A stretch of DNA of 14,601 bases from an uncultured Lachnobacterium sp. (GCA_900552085.1 URYB01000029.1:1-14601); one strand, 5' to 3'. Shown: positions 1 through 7,821, numbered from the stretch's first letter. Notes: generated by a model not told the origin, from the letters alone. Made by a program: numbers and translations.

Positions 1-3000
1 GTGGAAGTTTGTCTTGTAAATTCAAACCCGGCAACCATTATGACAGATAAGCAGATTGCAGATCAGGTATATATTGAGCCATTGACTGCAGATGTTTTAA
101 AAGAGATTATTATCAAAGAAAAACCGGACAGCATTCTTCCGACACTTGGAGGACAGGCTGGTTTGAACCTTGGTATGGAGCTGGCAGAGTCCGGTTTCTT
201 AGAGGAACACAACGTAAAGCTGATTGGAACGACTGCTGAGACAATCTTTAAAGCAGAGGACCGTCAGGCATTCAAAGATACGATGGAGAAGATCGGAGAG
301 CCGTGTGCAGCATCCCAGGTCGTAAATACCGTAGAGGATGGTATTAAATTTACAAATACCATCGGATATCCGGTTGTACTTCGTCCTGCTTTCACACTTG
401 GAGGAAGCGGCGGCGGAATCGCACACAACGAGCAGGAACTGATCGATATCTTAAGCAACGGACTTCGTCTCAGCCGTGTGGGAGAAGTTTTAGTTGAGCG
501 TTGCATCGCAGGATGGAAAGAAGTCGAGTACGAAGTAATGCGTGATGCAAATGGCAACTGTATTACCGTATGTAACATGGAGAATATTGATCCGGTCGGT
601 GTCCATACCGGTGATTCTATTGTAGTTGCACCATCCCAGACACTGGGCGACAAAGAGTACCAGATGCTTCGAAGCTCCGCTTTGAACATTATTGATGAAT
701 TGAAGATTACGGGAGGATGTAATGTACAGTACGCATTGAACCCGGATTCTTTCGAATATTGTGTAATTGAGGTTAACCCGCGAGTATCCCGTTCTTCTGC
801 ACTTGCATCAAAGGCAACCGGATATCCGATCGCAAAGGTTACTGCAAAGATTGCATTGGGTTACACACTCGATGAAATCAAAAATGCAATTACACAGAAG
901 ACATATGCAAGTTTTGAGCCAATGCTTGACTACTGCGTAGTTAAGATTCCAAGACTTCCATTTGATAAATTCCTGACTGCAAAGAGAACGTTAAGTACAC
1001 AGATGAAAGCAACCGGTGAGGTTATGAGTATCTGTGATAACTTTGAAGGTGCACTGATGAAAGCCATCCGTTCTCTCGAGCAGCATGTGGACAGCCTTAT
1101 GTCCTATGATTTCAGCGGACTGACGGATGAAGAACTGGATGCACAGCTTCATGTAGTAGATGACCGCAGAATCTGGGTGATCGCAGAAGCATTACGCCGT
1201 GGTGTATCTTACGATCACATTTACGAGATTACAAAGATTGACCGTTGGTTCATCGATAAGCTTGCAATTCTTACCGAGATGGAACAGCGTTTGAAGACAG
1301 AGGAACTTACCGTTGAACTGCTGAAAGAAGCAAAGAGAATTGAGTTCCCGGACAATGTGATTGCAGAACTTACCGGAAAGACACAAGAAGAAATCAAGCA
1401 GATGCGTTATGCAAACGGCATCGTTGCCGCTTATAAGATGGTAGATACCTGTGCAGCAGAGTTCGCAGCAGAGACACCATATTATTACAGCGTTTACGGA
1501 AGTGAAAATGAGGCAATAGAGACAAAACCTCAGAAGAAAGTTCTTGTTCTTGGTTCCGGCCCAATCCGTATCGGACAGGGTATCGAGTTCGACTTCTGTT
1601 CTGTACATTGTACCTGGGCATTTGCAAAAGAAGGTTGGGAGACCGTTATTATCAACAATAACCCGGAGACTGTTTCTACCGACTTTGATATTGCTGACAA
1701 ACTGTATTTTGAGCCGCTTACCGCAGAAGATGTGGAGAGCATTGTAAATATTGAGAAACCGGATGGAGCTGTTGTGCAGTTCGGTGGACAGACTGCTATT
1801 AAGCTGACAGAAGCATTGATGAAGATGGGCGTTCCGATTCTTGGAACAAAGGCAGAAGATGTCGATGCGGCTGAGGACCGTGAGCTTTTCGATGAGATTC
1901 TGGAAAAGACACAGATTCCAAGAGCAGCAGGTGGAACCGTATTTACCGCAGAGGAAGCAAAAGAAGTTGCGAATCGTTTAGGATATCCGGTACTTGTCCG
2001 TCCGTCTTACGTACTTGGTGGGCAGGGTATGAAGATTGCCTTCAACGATGAAGAAATCGAAGAATTCATTGGAATCATCAACCGTATTGCACAGGATCAT
2101 CCAATTCTTGTAGATAAATATTTACAGGGTAAGGAAATCGAAGTTGATGCCGTATGTGATGGAACGGATATTCTTATCCCTGGTATCATGGAACATATTG
2201 AGCGTACCGGTGTACACTCCGGAGACAGTATTTCTGTATATCCGGCTCCTACCATCAGTGAGAAAGTAAAAGAGACGATTGTAGAATATACCAAGCGTCT
2301 GGCACAGGCACTGCATGTTGTTGGACTGATCAACATTCAGTTTATTGCAATGAACGAAGAAGTTTATGTTATCGAGGTAAACCCTCGTTCATCCAGAACA
2401 GTTCCTTACATCAGTAAGGTAACCGGAATTCCGATTGTAGACCTTGCAACAAAGGTGATTATTGGAAACACCATCCGTGGACTTGGCTATGAGCCTGGAC
2501 TGGCACCGGTTGCAGATTATATTGCAATCAAAATGCCGGTATTCTCATTTGAGAAGCTGCGTGGTGCGGAAATCAGCCTTGGACCTGAGATGAAATCTAC
2601 AGGTGAGTGTCTTGGTATCGCCAAGAGCTTTAACGAGGCTCTGTACAAAGCGTTCCTTGGCGCAGGCGTACAGCTTCCAAAGCATAAGCAGATGATCATG
2701 ACTGTAAAAGATGCAGACAAGCCGGAAGCCGTAGGTGTGGCAAAGCGTTTTGAGGCACTTGGATACAAGATCTATGCAACAAGAAGCACTGCAAAATACT
2801 TGCAGGAGCATGGTGTGAACGCACTTCGTGTAAATAAGATTTCGCAGGAATCACCAAACGTAATGGATCTGATCCTTGGACACAAGATCGACCTTGTAAT
2901 CGATACACCGACACAGGGTAATGGAGACAAGACAAGAGATGGTTTCCTGATTCGACGAAACGCAATTGAAACGGGCGTTTACTGTATTACCGCAATGGAT

Positions 3001-3084
3001 ACAGCAAATGCGTTAGCTCGTTCTTTGGAGACAGCAAACGGACAGCTTACCCCGGTAGATATTGCAACAGTTAAGAATATGTAA
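1..3084 (+). CDS. carB: Carbamoyl-phosphate synthase large subunit, 5' partial
   Basis: Makes carbamoyl phosphate from bicarbonate, ammonia supplied by the CarA glutaminase subunit, and two ATP, for pyrimidine and arginine synthesis in the cytoplasm. The visible 1027 residues begin at VNSNPATIMTD, a motif that lies about 40 residues into the normal protein. The GTG at position 1 is therefore an internal valine codon and the true start is outside the window. Both homologous halves are present: the first ATP-grasp half with RPAFTLGGSGGG near residue 128, an oligomerisation segment, then the second half opening with VLVLGSGPIRIGQG near residue 517 and carrying RPSYVLGGQGMK near residue 666. The C-terminal MGS-like allosteric domain, from about residue 900, includes DTPTQGNGDKTRDGFLIRR. 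The TAA is at 3082-3084. Nothing suggests damage. carA probably lies just upstream, which cannot be seen here. Confidence 0.97.
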   Translation: MEVCLVNSNPATIMTDKQIADQVYIEPLTADVLKEIIIKEKPDSILPTLGGQAGLNLGMELAESGFLEEHNVKLIGTTAETIFKAEDRQAFKDTMEKIGEPCAASQVVNTVEDGIKFTNTIGYPVVLRPAFTLGGSGGGIAHNEQELIDILSNGLRLSRVGEVLVERCIAGWKEVEYEVMRDANGNCITVCNMENIDPVGVHTGDSIVVAPSQTLGDKEYQMLRSSALNIIDELKITGGCNVQYALNPDSFEYCVIEVNPRVSRSSALASKATGYPIAKVTAKIALGYTLDEIKNAITQKTYASFEPMLDYCVVKIPRLPFDKFLTAKRTLSTQMKATGEVMSICDNFEGALMKAIRSLEQHVDSLMSYDFSGLTDEELDAQLHVVDDRRIWVIAEALRRGVSYDHIYEITKIDRWFIDKLAILTEMEQRLKTEELTVELLKEAKRIEFPDNVIAELTGKTQEEIKQMRYANGIVAAYKMVDTCAAEFAAETPYYYSVYGSENEAIETKPQKKVLVLGSGPIRIGQGIEFDFCSVHCTWAFAKEGWETVIINNNPETVSTDFDIADKLYFEPLTAEDVESIVNIEKPDGAVVQFGGQTAIKLTEALMKMGVPILGTKAEDVDAAEDRELFDEILEKTQIPRAAGGTVFTAEEAKEVANRLGYPVLVRPSYVLGGQGMKIAFNDEEIEEFIGIINRIAQDHPILVDKYLQGKEIEVDAVCDGTDILIPGIMEHIERTGVHSGDSISVYPAPTISEKVKETIVEYTKRLAQALHVVGLINIQFIAMNEEVYVIEVNPRSSRTVPYISKVTGIPIVDLATKVIIGNTIRGLGYEPGLAPVADYIAIKMPVFSFEKLRGAEISLGPEMKSTGECLGIAKSFNEALYKAFLGAGVQLPKHKQMIMTVKDADKPEAVGVAKRFEALGYKIYATRSTAKYLQEHGVNALRVNKISQESPNVMDLILGHKIDLVIDTPTQGNGDKTRDGFLIRRNAIETGVYCITAMDTANALARSLETANGQLTPVDIATVKNM

Positions 3085-3098
3085 ATGTATTTCATAGG

Positions 3099-3140
3099 CT
3101 GTCGTACTAAGAATTCTTAGTACGACAGTTTTCTTATTTT
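3099..3140 (+). terminator. Rho-independent terminator of carB
   Basis: A perfect 30-base palindrome (3099-3128, arms of 15 bases meeting at GAATTC) starts 14 bases after the carB stop and is followed by TTTTCTTATTTT. The U-rich tail itself forms a weaker second inverted repeat, TTTTCTTA-TTT-TAAGAAAA (3129-3147). Because the arms abut, the hairpin must open a few central bases as its loop. Confidence 0.85.
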
Positions 3141-3192
3141 AAGAAAATGTGAGCGGTTATGAACTCCGGATAGGCTGTAGGTATTCATATCT

Positions 3193-3220
3193 GTTAAGCT
3201 AACGTTAAGGAAGTCTTAAC
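3193..3220 (+). promoter_or_regulatory. Candidate operator: three TTAA words at 11-base period
   Basis: TTAA occurs at 3194-3197, 3205-3208 and 3216-3219, exactly 11 bases apart, as GTTAAG, GTTAAG and CTTAAC. The array ends directly against the -35 box of the next promoter. Direct repeats of about 6 bases with 5-base gaps on one DNA face are typical of OmpR/PhoB-class response regulators (PhoP, PmrA boxes). The second and third units can also be read as an inverted repeat (GTTAAG-5-CTTAAC). The regulator is unknown. Confidence 0.45.
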
Positions 3221-3249
3221 TTGTAACGATTATGTGCGTATGTTAAAAT
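3221..3249 (+). promoter_or_regulatory. Sigma-A-type promoter of the phospholipid operon
   Basis: TTGTAA (3221-3226), a 17-base spacer, then TAAAAT (3244-3249) with an extended TGt (3241-3243). Transcription would be expected to start near 3256-3258, at or beside the ATG of the first gene (3258), which has no ribosome-binding site. Confidence 0.7.
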
Positions 3250-3257
3250 GACATAGT

Positions 3258-4322
3258 ATGAAGGAAAAAAGTTTTTTACAGCAAAATAAAAATAAAATAA
3301 TTTGTTTCATTGTCACACTGATTCTTGCAGCGTTTACAATTTATGCAGTATTTAGTGGCGGCGGTATTTCATTTGCGGAACTGGTTGCCTGCGTGAAGGA
3401 TTCTTCCTGGCAGGGACTTGCACTTGCAGTGCTTGGCATGCTTGGGTTTATTTATTTTGAAGGTGAGGCAATCCGTGTGATTATGGATCATATGGGATAT
3501 CCTGCGAAACGCAGCCACGGTTTCGTGTATTCTGCAGCGGATGTTTACTTTTCTGCAATTACACCGTCCGCGTCCGGCGGACAGCCGGCCAGTGCCTTTT
3601 TCATGATGAGAGATGGAATGCCGGGAGCAGCAGTTATGACTGCACTTTTGGTAAATCTGATCATGTACACACTGGCAGTTGTTACAATTGGACTGGTCGA
3701 TGTGATTCTGTTCCCAAAAATTTTTTTGAATTTTACCTGGGTGGGAAAATTACTTATTATTGGTGGAGGTCTGATTCTTTCCGGGCTTGCAATTCTGTTT
3801 TATCTGCTTCTTAAGAAACCGCAGATCATAAGGGTTGCAGGATTGGGAATTGCATCTTTTCTGCGAAAAATAAGATGCCAGAAGCTTGCAAACAAGATTG
3901 AAAAGAAGATGGAATCTGCATTGGAAGAGTATGGACAGTGTGTGGAGGTTGTTCTCGGCGGAAAGGGCATGATGCTAAAAGCATATCTGCTCAATTTGCT
4001 GCAGAGGCTTTCGCAGATTGTTGTGACACTGTTTACGTATATGGCGATGCATGGAGATTGGCGCAAATTGCCGGAACTACTGGCAACACAGATTTATGTG
4101 GTGCTTGGTTCGAACTGTGTGCCGATACCGGGAGGCGTAGGAGTCGCTGATTATCTTATGCTGAAAGGATATAAAGAACTGATGACAAAAGGCGAGGCAT
4201 ATCGTCTGGAAATTCTGAGCAGAGGAATATCCTTTTATGCCTGCATGATCATCAGTATGGTGGCAGTTGCAATCGGTTATGTTGTAATCAAAAGAAAAAA
4301 GAGTTTGGAGAAAAGAAAATGA
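3258..4322 (+). CDS. YbhN/MprF-type flippase-like membrane protein
   Basis: A 354-residue polytopic membrane protein of the lysylphosphatidylglycerol-synthase transmembrane (AglD/YbhN) family. Hydrophobic segments lie at about 14-33, 52-68, 124-152, 162-185, 242-262 and 325-344. The conserved loop YFSAITPSASGGQP (97-110) and a second glycine-proline loop, CVPIPGGVGVADY (287-299), support the family. The C-terminal aminoacyl-transferase domain of full MprF is absent, so lysinylation is unlikely; a lipid translocation role is inferred. The start is forced: an in-frame TGA at 3249-3251 leaves 3258 as the first usable codon, and TM1 begins only 14 residues later. No Shine-Dalgarno precedes it. 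It heads the operon and overlaps the phosphatidylserine synthase gene by 4 bases (ATGA), which suggests coupled translation and a link to phospholipid handling. Confidence 0.85.
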   Translation: MKEKSFLQQNKNKIICFIVTLILAAFTIYAVFSGGGISFAELVACVKDSSWQGLALAVLGMLGFIYFEGEAIRVIMDHMGYPAKRSHGFVYSAADVYFSAITPSASGGQPASAFFMMRDGMPGAAVMTALLVNLIMYTLAVVTIGLVDVILFPKIFLNFTWVGKLLIIGGGLILSGLAILFYLLLKKPQIIRVAGLGIASFLRKIRCQKLANKIEKKMESALEEYGQCVEVVLGGKGMMLKAYLLNLLQRLSQIVVTLFTYMAMHGDWRKLPELLATQIYVVLGSNCVPIPGGVGVADYLMLKGYKELMTKGEAYRLEILSRGISFYACMIISMVAVAIGYVVIKRKKSLEKRK

Positions 4323-5023
4323 TTGGATTTTATGACTACACGGTGATTTTGACGTATTTGTCAATATTATCGGGAACGACGGGAATAATATTATGCCTGA
4401 ATGGAATCGGACATCCTTTTTTGGGAATGTTCTTTTTGCTGTTTTCCGGATTGTGTGATACGTTTGATGGAAAAGTTGCCAGATCAAAGAAAAACCGTAC
4501 AGAACAGATGAAAAAATTTGGAATACAAATTGATTCATTATCGGATCTTATTGCGTTTGGCGTGCTTCCTGCATGTATTGGAATTGCATTGCTGCGCTGT
4601 GGATTGCGCACCACACTTCCTTCCGGATTTACCCGTTATATCTTTGAAAAAAATCCAATGTTAGTACAGATTATTCTCACGATTATTGCAGTGCTGTATG
4701 TACTTGCCGCGATGATTCGTCTTGCTTATTTCAATGTATTAGAAGAAGAAGGCGAAAACAAGGATGAAAAAGGCGAGAAGGTTTACCTGGGACTTCCGGT
4801 GACTTCCGCTGCACTGATCTTTCCGGCAGTACTGCTCATACATATTCTGGTCAAAGCAGATCTGACCCTGTTATATTTTGGAGTAATGATTGTGACCGGT
4901 TTGCTGTTTGTTTTTAAATTCCGCATCAAAAAGCCAAAGGGAAAAGGCATTGCATTTCTTGTATTACTCGGTATAGCAGAATTTGTTATTCTGATACTGG
5001 TATTGACAAAAATAAAAGGATAG
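4319..5023 (+). CDS. pssA: CDP-diacylglycerol--serine O-phosphatidyltransferase
   Basis: A membrane CDP-alcohol phosphatidyltransferase of 234 residues, predicted to make phosphatidylserine from CDP-diacylglycerol and serine. The signature is D47-x2-D50-G51-x2-A54-R55, then G68-x3-D72-x3-D76, giving the four metal-binding aspartates. The gap between R55 and G68 is 12 residues rather than the common 8-9, a small insertion near the active site. GLPVTSAAL (158-166) resembles the GLP motif of serine-specific members, and the neighbouring decarboxylase gene supports serine as the acceptor. Several hydrophobic segments span the chain, including 115-140, 162-180, 183-199 and 211-230. GGAG upstream of the ATG and the 4-base overlap with the preceding gene fix the start. 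The decarboxylase gene follows after 13 bases. Confidence 0.88.
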   Translation: MIGFYDYTVILTYLSILSGTTGIILCLNGIGHPFLGMFFLLFSGLCDTFDGKVARSKKNRTEQMKKFGIQIDSLSDLIAFGVLPACIGIALLRCGLRTTLPSGFTRYIFEKNPMLVQIILTIIAVLYVLAAMIRLAYFNVLEEEGENKDEKGEKVYLGLPVTSAALIFPAVLLIHILVKADLTLLYFGVMIVTGLLFVFKFRIKKPKGKGIAFLVLLGIAEFVILILVLTKIKG

Positions 5024-5036
5024 GAATGATCATAAG

Positions 5037-5855
5037 ATGGAGGCACTCGAATTTTTATATCATACGGTTCCGGGGAGAGTGATACTAAAAGCGTTGATAC
5101 AGCCGAAAGTATCCCGGGCATGTGGAAGATTTCTGGATTCATCGAATTCAAAATGTCTGATCCGGCCGTTTGTAAAGAAAAACAATATTGATTTATCGGA
5201 TTATGAATTGCAGGATATTCATAGTTTTAATGATTTCTTTTCCCGGAAAATAAAGCCGGACAGAAGAATGATTGATGAAAATCCGTCACACATGATAGCA
5301 CCGTGTGACGGACTTTTGTCTGTATGGAAAATAAACAATAAAACCGTACTGCCAGTGAAGCAGAGTCATTATACGTTAGAATCTCTTCTCCGTAATAAAA
5401 AGCTTGCGGAGCAATATAAAGATGGCTATTGTTTTGTGTTTCGCCTCTGTGTGAACCATTATCACAGATATTGTTATACGGATTCCGGCAAAAAAAGCCA
5501 AAATGTATTTCTGCCGGGAGTTCTTCATACGGTCCGCCCGATTGCGCTTGCACAGGAAAAAGTATTTTGTGAGAACAGCAGGGAATATACCTTGATCCGT
5601 ACACAGAAATTTAAAACAATTCTGCAGATGGAAGTTGGAGCGATGCTTGTAGGCCGTATTGTAAATTACGAAGATCGCGGAGTTGCTGTCAGGGGAAAAG
5701 AAAAGGGAATGTTCCAGTATGGCGGATCTACCATTATTGTTCTGACGCAAAAGGACGCAGTCAATGTCCGGGAAGATCTGCTGATACAGGCAGAACTGGG
5801 ACAGGAGACGGCAGTGAAAATGGGAGAGATGATAGGCTATGTTAAAGAAAATTGA
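5037..5855 (+). CDS. psd: Phosphatidylserine decarboxylase proenzyme
   Basis: Converts phosphatidylserine to phosphatidylethanolamine with a self-made pyruvoyl group. The 272-residue chain has the expected parts: the early FNDFFSRKIKP motif (64-74), PCDG with the triad aspartate D91, YHRY with the triad histidine H143, LHTVRP (163-168), and the self-cleavage motif YGGST, where cleavage before S231 would give a 42-residue alpha chain. GGST rather than LGST is usual for the type II group. An AGGA sequence about 11 bases upstream supports the ATG at 5037. It lies 13 bases after pssA and overlaps the next gene by 17 bases, so PS synthesis and decarboxylation are probably expressed together. Confidence 0.93.
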   Translation: MEALEFLYHTVPGRVILKALIQPKVSRACGRFLDSSNSKCLIRPFVKKNNIDLSDYELQDIHSFNDFFSRKIKPDRRMIDENPSHMIAPCDGLLSVWKINNKTVLPVKQSHYTLESLLRNKKLAEQYKDGYCFVFRLCVNHYHRYCYTDSGKKSQNVFLPGVLHTVRPIALAQEKVFCENSREYTLIRTQKFKTILQMEVGAMLVGRIVNYEDRGVAVRGKEKGMFQYGGSTIIVLTQKDAVNVREDLLIQAELGQETAVKMGEMIGYVKEN

Positions 5856-6480
5856 AAAAATATTGCCAAGATATGCATTTGCGCCACTGCTGTCAGCGTT
5901 GTTGGTTAATATGGCAGTATATGTGGGCGTAGCTCAGCTTCGGGGCTTTTTGAAGTTTTACTCACTGGAACTTTCGATTGACCGGCAGATTCCGTTTGTG
6001 GCACCATTTGTTCTGTTTTATGTGCTTGCATTTGCCCAGTGGGTAATTAATTATGTGCTGATTGCGAGAGAAGGAAAAGAATTTTGCTATCGTTTTGCAA
6101 TTGGCGATATTGTGGCAAAGATCATCTGTTTTTTCTTTTTTCTGTTCTATCCGACGACACTTGCACGTCCGGAGGTGAATGGAACCGGTTTTTGTGAATG
6201 GCTGGTACGCTTTATTTATCAGATGGATGCACCGGTAAATCTGTTTCCTTCGATCCATTGTCTGGAAAGCTGGTGTGCGATTCACGCAGCTTTTGCCATG
6301 AAGAAAATGCCAAAGTGGTATCGTCTGGTTACGGTCGTGATGTCGCTTGGCGTATTTGCATCGACCCTGTTTATTAAGCAACATGTTATTCTGGATATGT
6401 TTGGAGGAATTGCAGTTTTTGAAATTGGATATTGGATTGCGGGAAAGATTGTTCCGCGATTACATAAAAAAGTATCATAG
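5839..6480 (+). CDS. PAP2-family membrane phosphatase (PAP2_3/Aur1-like)
   Basis: A 213-residue integral membrane protein with hydrophobic stretches at about 14-34, 53-75, 90-106, 141-154, 161-178 and 186-201. The PAP2 active site is recognisable: RP at 110-111, FPSIH with H140 (motif 2), and FIKQH-x3-D with H182 and D186 (motif 3). The PSxH plus KQHxxxD pattern recalls the Aur1/inositol-phosphorylceramide-synthase branch more than classic PgpB. It could dephosphorylate phosphatidic acid or phosphatidylglycerophosphate, or transfer a phospho-headgroup; the sequence does not decide. The ATG lies inside psd (17-base overlap) with GGGAGAG upstream in psd coding sequence, indicating translational coupling. 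Its last codons (KKVS, TAG) form one arm of the shared terminator. Confidence 0.85.
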   Translation: MLKKIEKILPRYAFAPLLSALLVNMAVYVGVAQLRGFLKFYSLELSIDRQIPFVAPFVLFYVLAFAQWVINYVLIAREGKEFCYRFAIGDIVAKIICFFFFLFYPTTLARPEVNGTGFCEWLVRFIYQMDAPVNLFPSIHCLESWCAIHAAFAMKKMPKWYRLVTVVMSLGVFASTLFIKQHVILDMFGGIAVFEIGYWIAGKIVPRLHKKVS

Positions 6481-6501
6481 CAAATGCTATGATACTTTTT
6501 T
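6466..6501. terminator. Bidirectional terminator holding both stop codons
   Basis: Two 15-base arms (6466-6480 and 6487-6501) match perfectly around CAAATG, whose outer C-G pair makes 16 paired bases and an AAAT loop. A6 at the left and T6 at the right give a U-tract on either strand. The plus TAG (6478-6480) and minus TAG (6487-6489) both lie in the stem. Confidence 0.92.
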
Positions 6502-7659
6502 GCTACGATGTTGCAGATCTTCGCGAATCTGTACCGTCAGACGCTGTAATTTTTCATCTGGGAAAAAGTGATTTAAAGTTTCTTTGTCCATCTGGACACG
6601 GTTATCCATGGTTTTCATAATGTCTGTAATTTGCAGATGCTTGTAAACATGATCCTGGCTGAGATCATAAATCTGGTTATCCGATAAACGCAAAATAACC
6701 GGGCGCATGAAATCGTTTGTGTTTTCAATTAGAACAATTCCTTTGTCTCCGGAAGACAGATCAATACTGGCGGCCTGCGGTACAATGTGAATACACTCGG
6801 CAAGCACCGAAGTGAGTGAAGCAGGAAAACGTTCCGGATCTTCTTCAAAGGAGCGCATAGCCATAATTTCAGAAACCGGATTATGCCCGACACTCATAGC
6901 GGTCAATTGGTCAAACCGATCGGCAATTCTTAAAATCTGAACCATCTGTGACAATTCATCATCCGGTTTTGCCGCAAATTTTTCAGGAAAATCTGCATAT
7001 ACATAGGCCTGCATCAAAGCAAGTGCGCGAGGGAAAAATTCAAAATCATTGCGGTACATGGAAAGTGGTTCCAGACCACGCTCCAGTGCCTTTTGAATGA
7101 TGTCCCGGTCTGCAACGGATAATTCCCCGCTTTTTTCCAGTGTGGCCTTTGGTACGTGAATATAACCGATATCATACAGCAAAGCAGCGGTGATCAGGAT
7201 CATTTGCTTTTGCGGAGCAAATTTCATATATGCTGACATCATTGCAGAAAGAATCGCTGTGCTGATGGCATGTTTGTATACAAAGTCTTCCCCACTTCTC
7301 AGATTCTGATTGAAATTTACGCGGTGATTCAGGTTGCAGTAATGCTTCATAATATCTGCAAGAAGTGCAGGAAGTGAAGCGATTTTTTTGCGTTTCTCAA
7401 TCATGTCAAAACACTCTCGCAGCTTGAACATATAAATTGTCTGTAACTGTTCAAATTCCAGATCTTCTCTGGAGAGTGGTGGAACCGGCTCTGCTGGCTC
7501 AAGAATATAGATGCCGAATAATCCGAAATTTCGGATACTGACGATGCCAGGCGCAGTCAGAGTGGAATTGCGGTCGTAGAGAAGTACACCATTTTTATTA
7601 TAGATTGGTTTTGCAAGGCGCATGCCGGCCTTTAAGTCCTCTATTTTTACAAATTTCAT
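6487..7659 (-). CDS. Degenerate HD-GYP-like domain protein
   Basis: A 390-residue soluble protein. The N-terminus (1-60: VKIEDLKAGMRLAKPIY, NKNGVLLY) resembles the segment that precedes HD-GYP domains in many c-di-GMP phosphodiesterases. The centre fits the HD-GYP fold: H130 in YKHAIS, LLYDIGYIHVP (161-170) where LLHDIGK would be expected, and ILRIADRFDQLTA (242-254). The HD dyad reads Y162-D163, the lysine of HDxGK is Y166, and the region that should hold HHE and GYP reads QAYVYADFPEKF (217-228). Catalysis therefore looks lost, and a binding, scaffold or regulatory role is inferred. ATG is preceded by GGGAAGG at 8 bases spacing, with a good minus-strand promoter upstream. It converges on the phospholipid operon and diverges from the butyrate operon. 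Confidence 0.78.
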   Translation of the reverse strand: MKFVKIEDLKAGMRLAKPIYNKNGVLLYDRNSTLTAPGIVSIRNFGLFGIYILEPAEPVPPLSREDLEFEQLQTIYMFKLRECFDMIEKRKKIASLPALLADIMKHYCNLNHRVNFNQNLRSGEDFVYKHAISTAILSAMMSAYMKFAPQKQMILITAALLYDIGYIHVPKATLEKSGELSVADRDIIQKALERGLEPLSMYRNDFEFFPRALALMQAYVYADFPEKFAAKPDDELSQMVQILRIADRFDQLTAMSVGHNPVSEIMAMRSFEEDPERFPASLTSVLAECIHIVPQAASIDLSSGDKGIVLIENTNDFMRPVILRLSDNQIYDLSQDHVYKHLQITDIMKTMDNRVQMDKETLNHFFPDEKLQRLTVQIREDLQHRSKKVS

Positions 7660-7745
7660 AGTCGATACCTTCCCTTTAATTAGCTACTGCACCCCTATGC
7701 GGCGCTCAAAAAAACGGTCAAAAATTAACGCTTATTATTGTTTTT

Positions 7746-7774
7746 AATATAGCATAAAATGGTAAATTATGCAA
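7746..7774 (-). promoter_or_regulatory. Promoter of the HD-GYP-like gene
   Basis: Read on the minus strand: TTGCAT (7774-7769), a 17-base spacer, and TATATT (7751-7746) with an extended TGc. Predicted start is near 7739, leaving an untranslated leader of about 80 bases. I saw no recognisable c-di-GMP riboswitch in that leader. Confidence 0.7.
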
Positions 7775-7821
7775 TGTGAGCAAAAGCCTCCATCTTTTTT
7801 CGGTCATAAGACGAAAATAGA

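Noticed and set aside
1..3. GTG at the first base as the carB start codon
   Set aside because: The translated sequence begins inside the conserved VNSNPATIMTD motif, about 40 residues into normal CarB, so this is an internal valine at the window edge.
199..2965. Long open frames on the minus strand opposite carB
   Set aside because: They lie wholly within a conserved plus-strand gene, have no family resemblance and mirror its codon bias.
7660..7739. c-di-GMP riboswitch in the leader of the HD-GYP-like gene
   Set aside because: The leader is about 80 bases but lacks the conserved GEMM-type core; only a weak GCGCC/GGTGC stem is visible.
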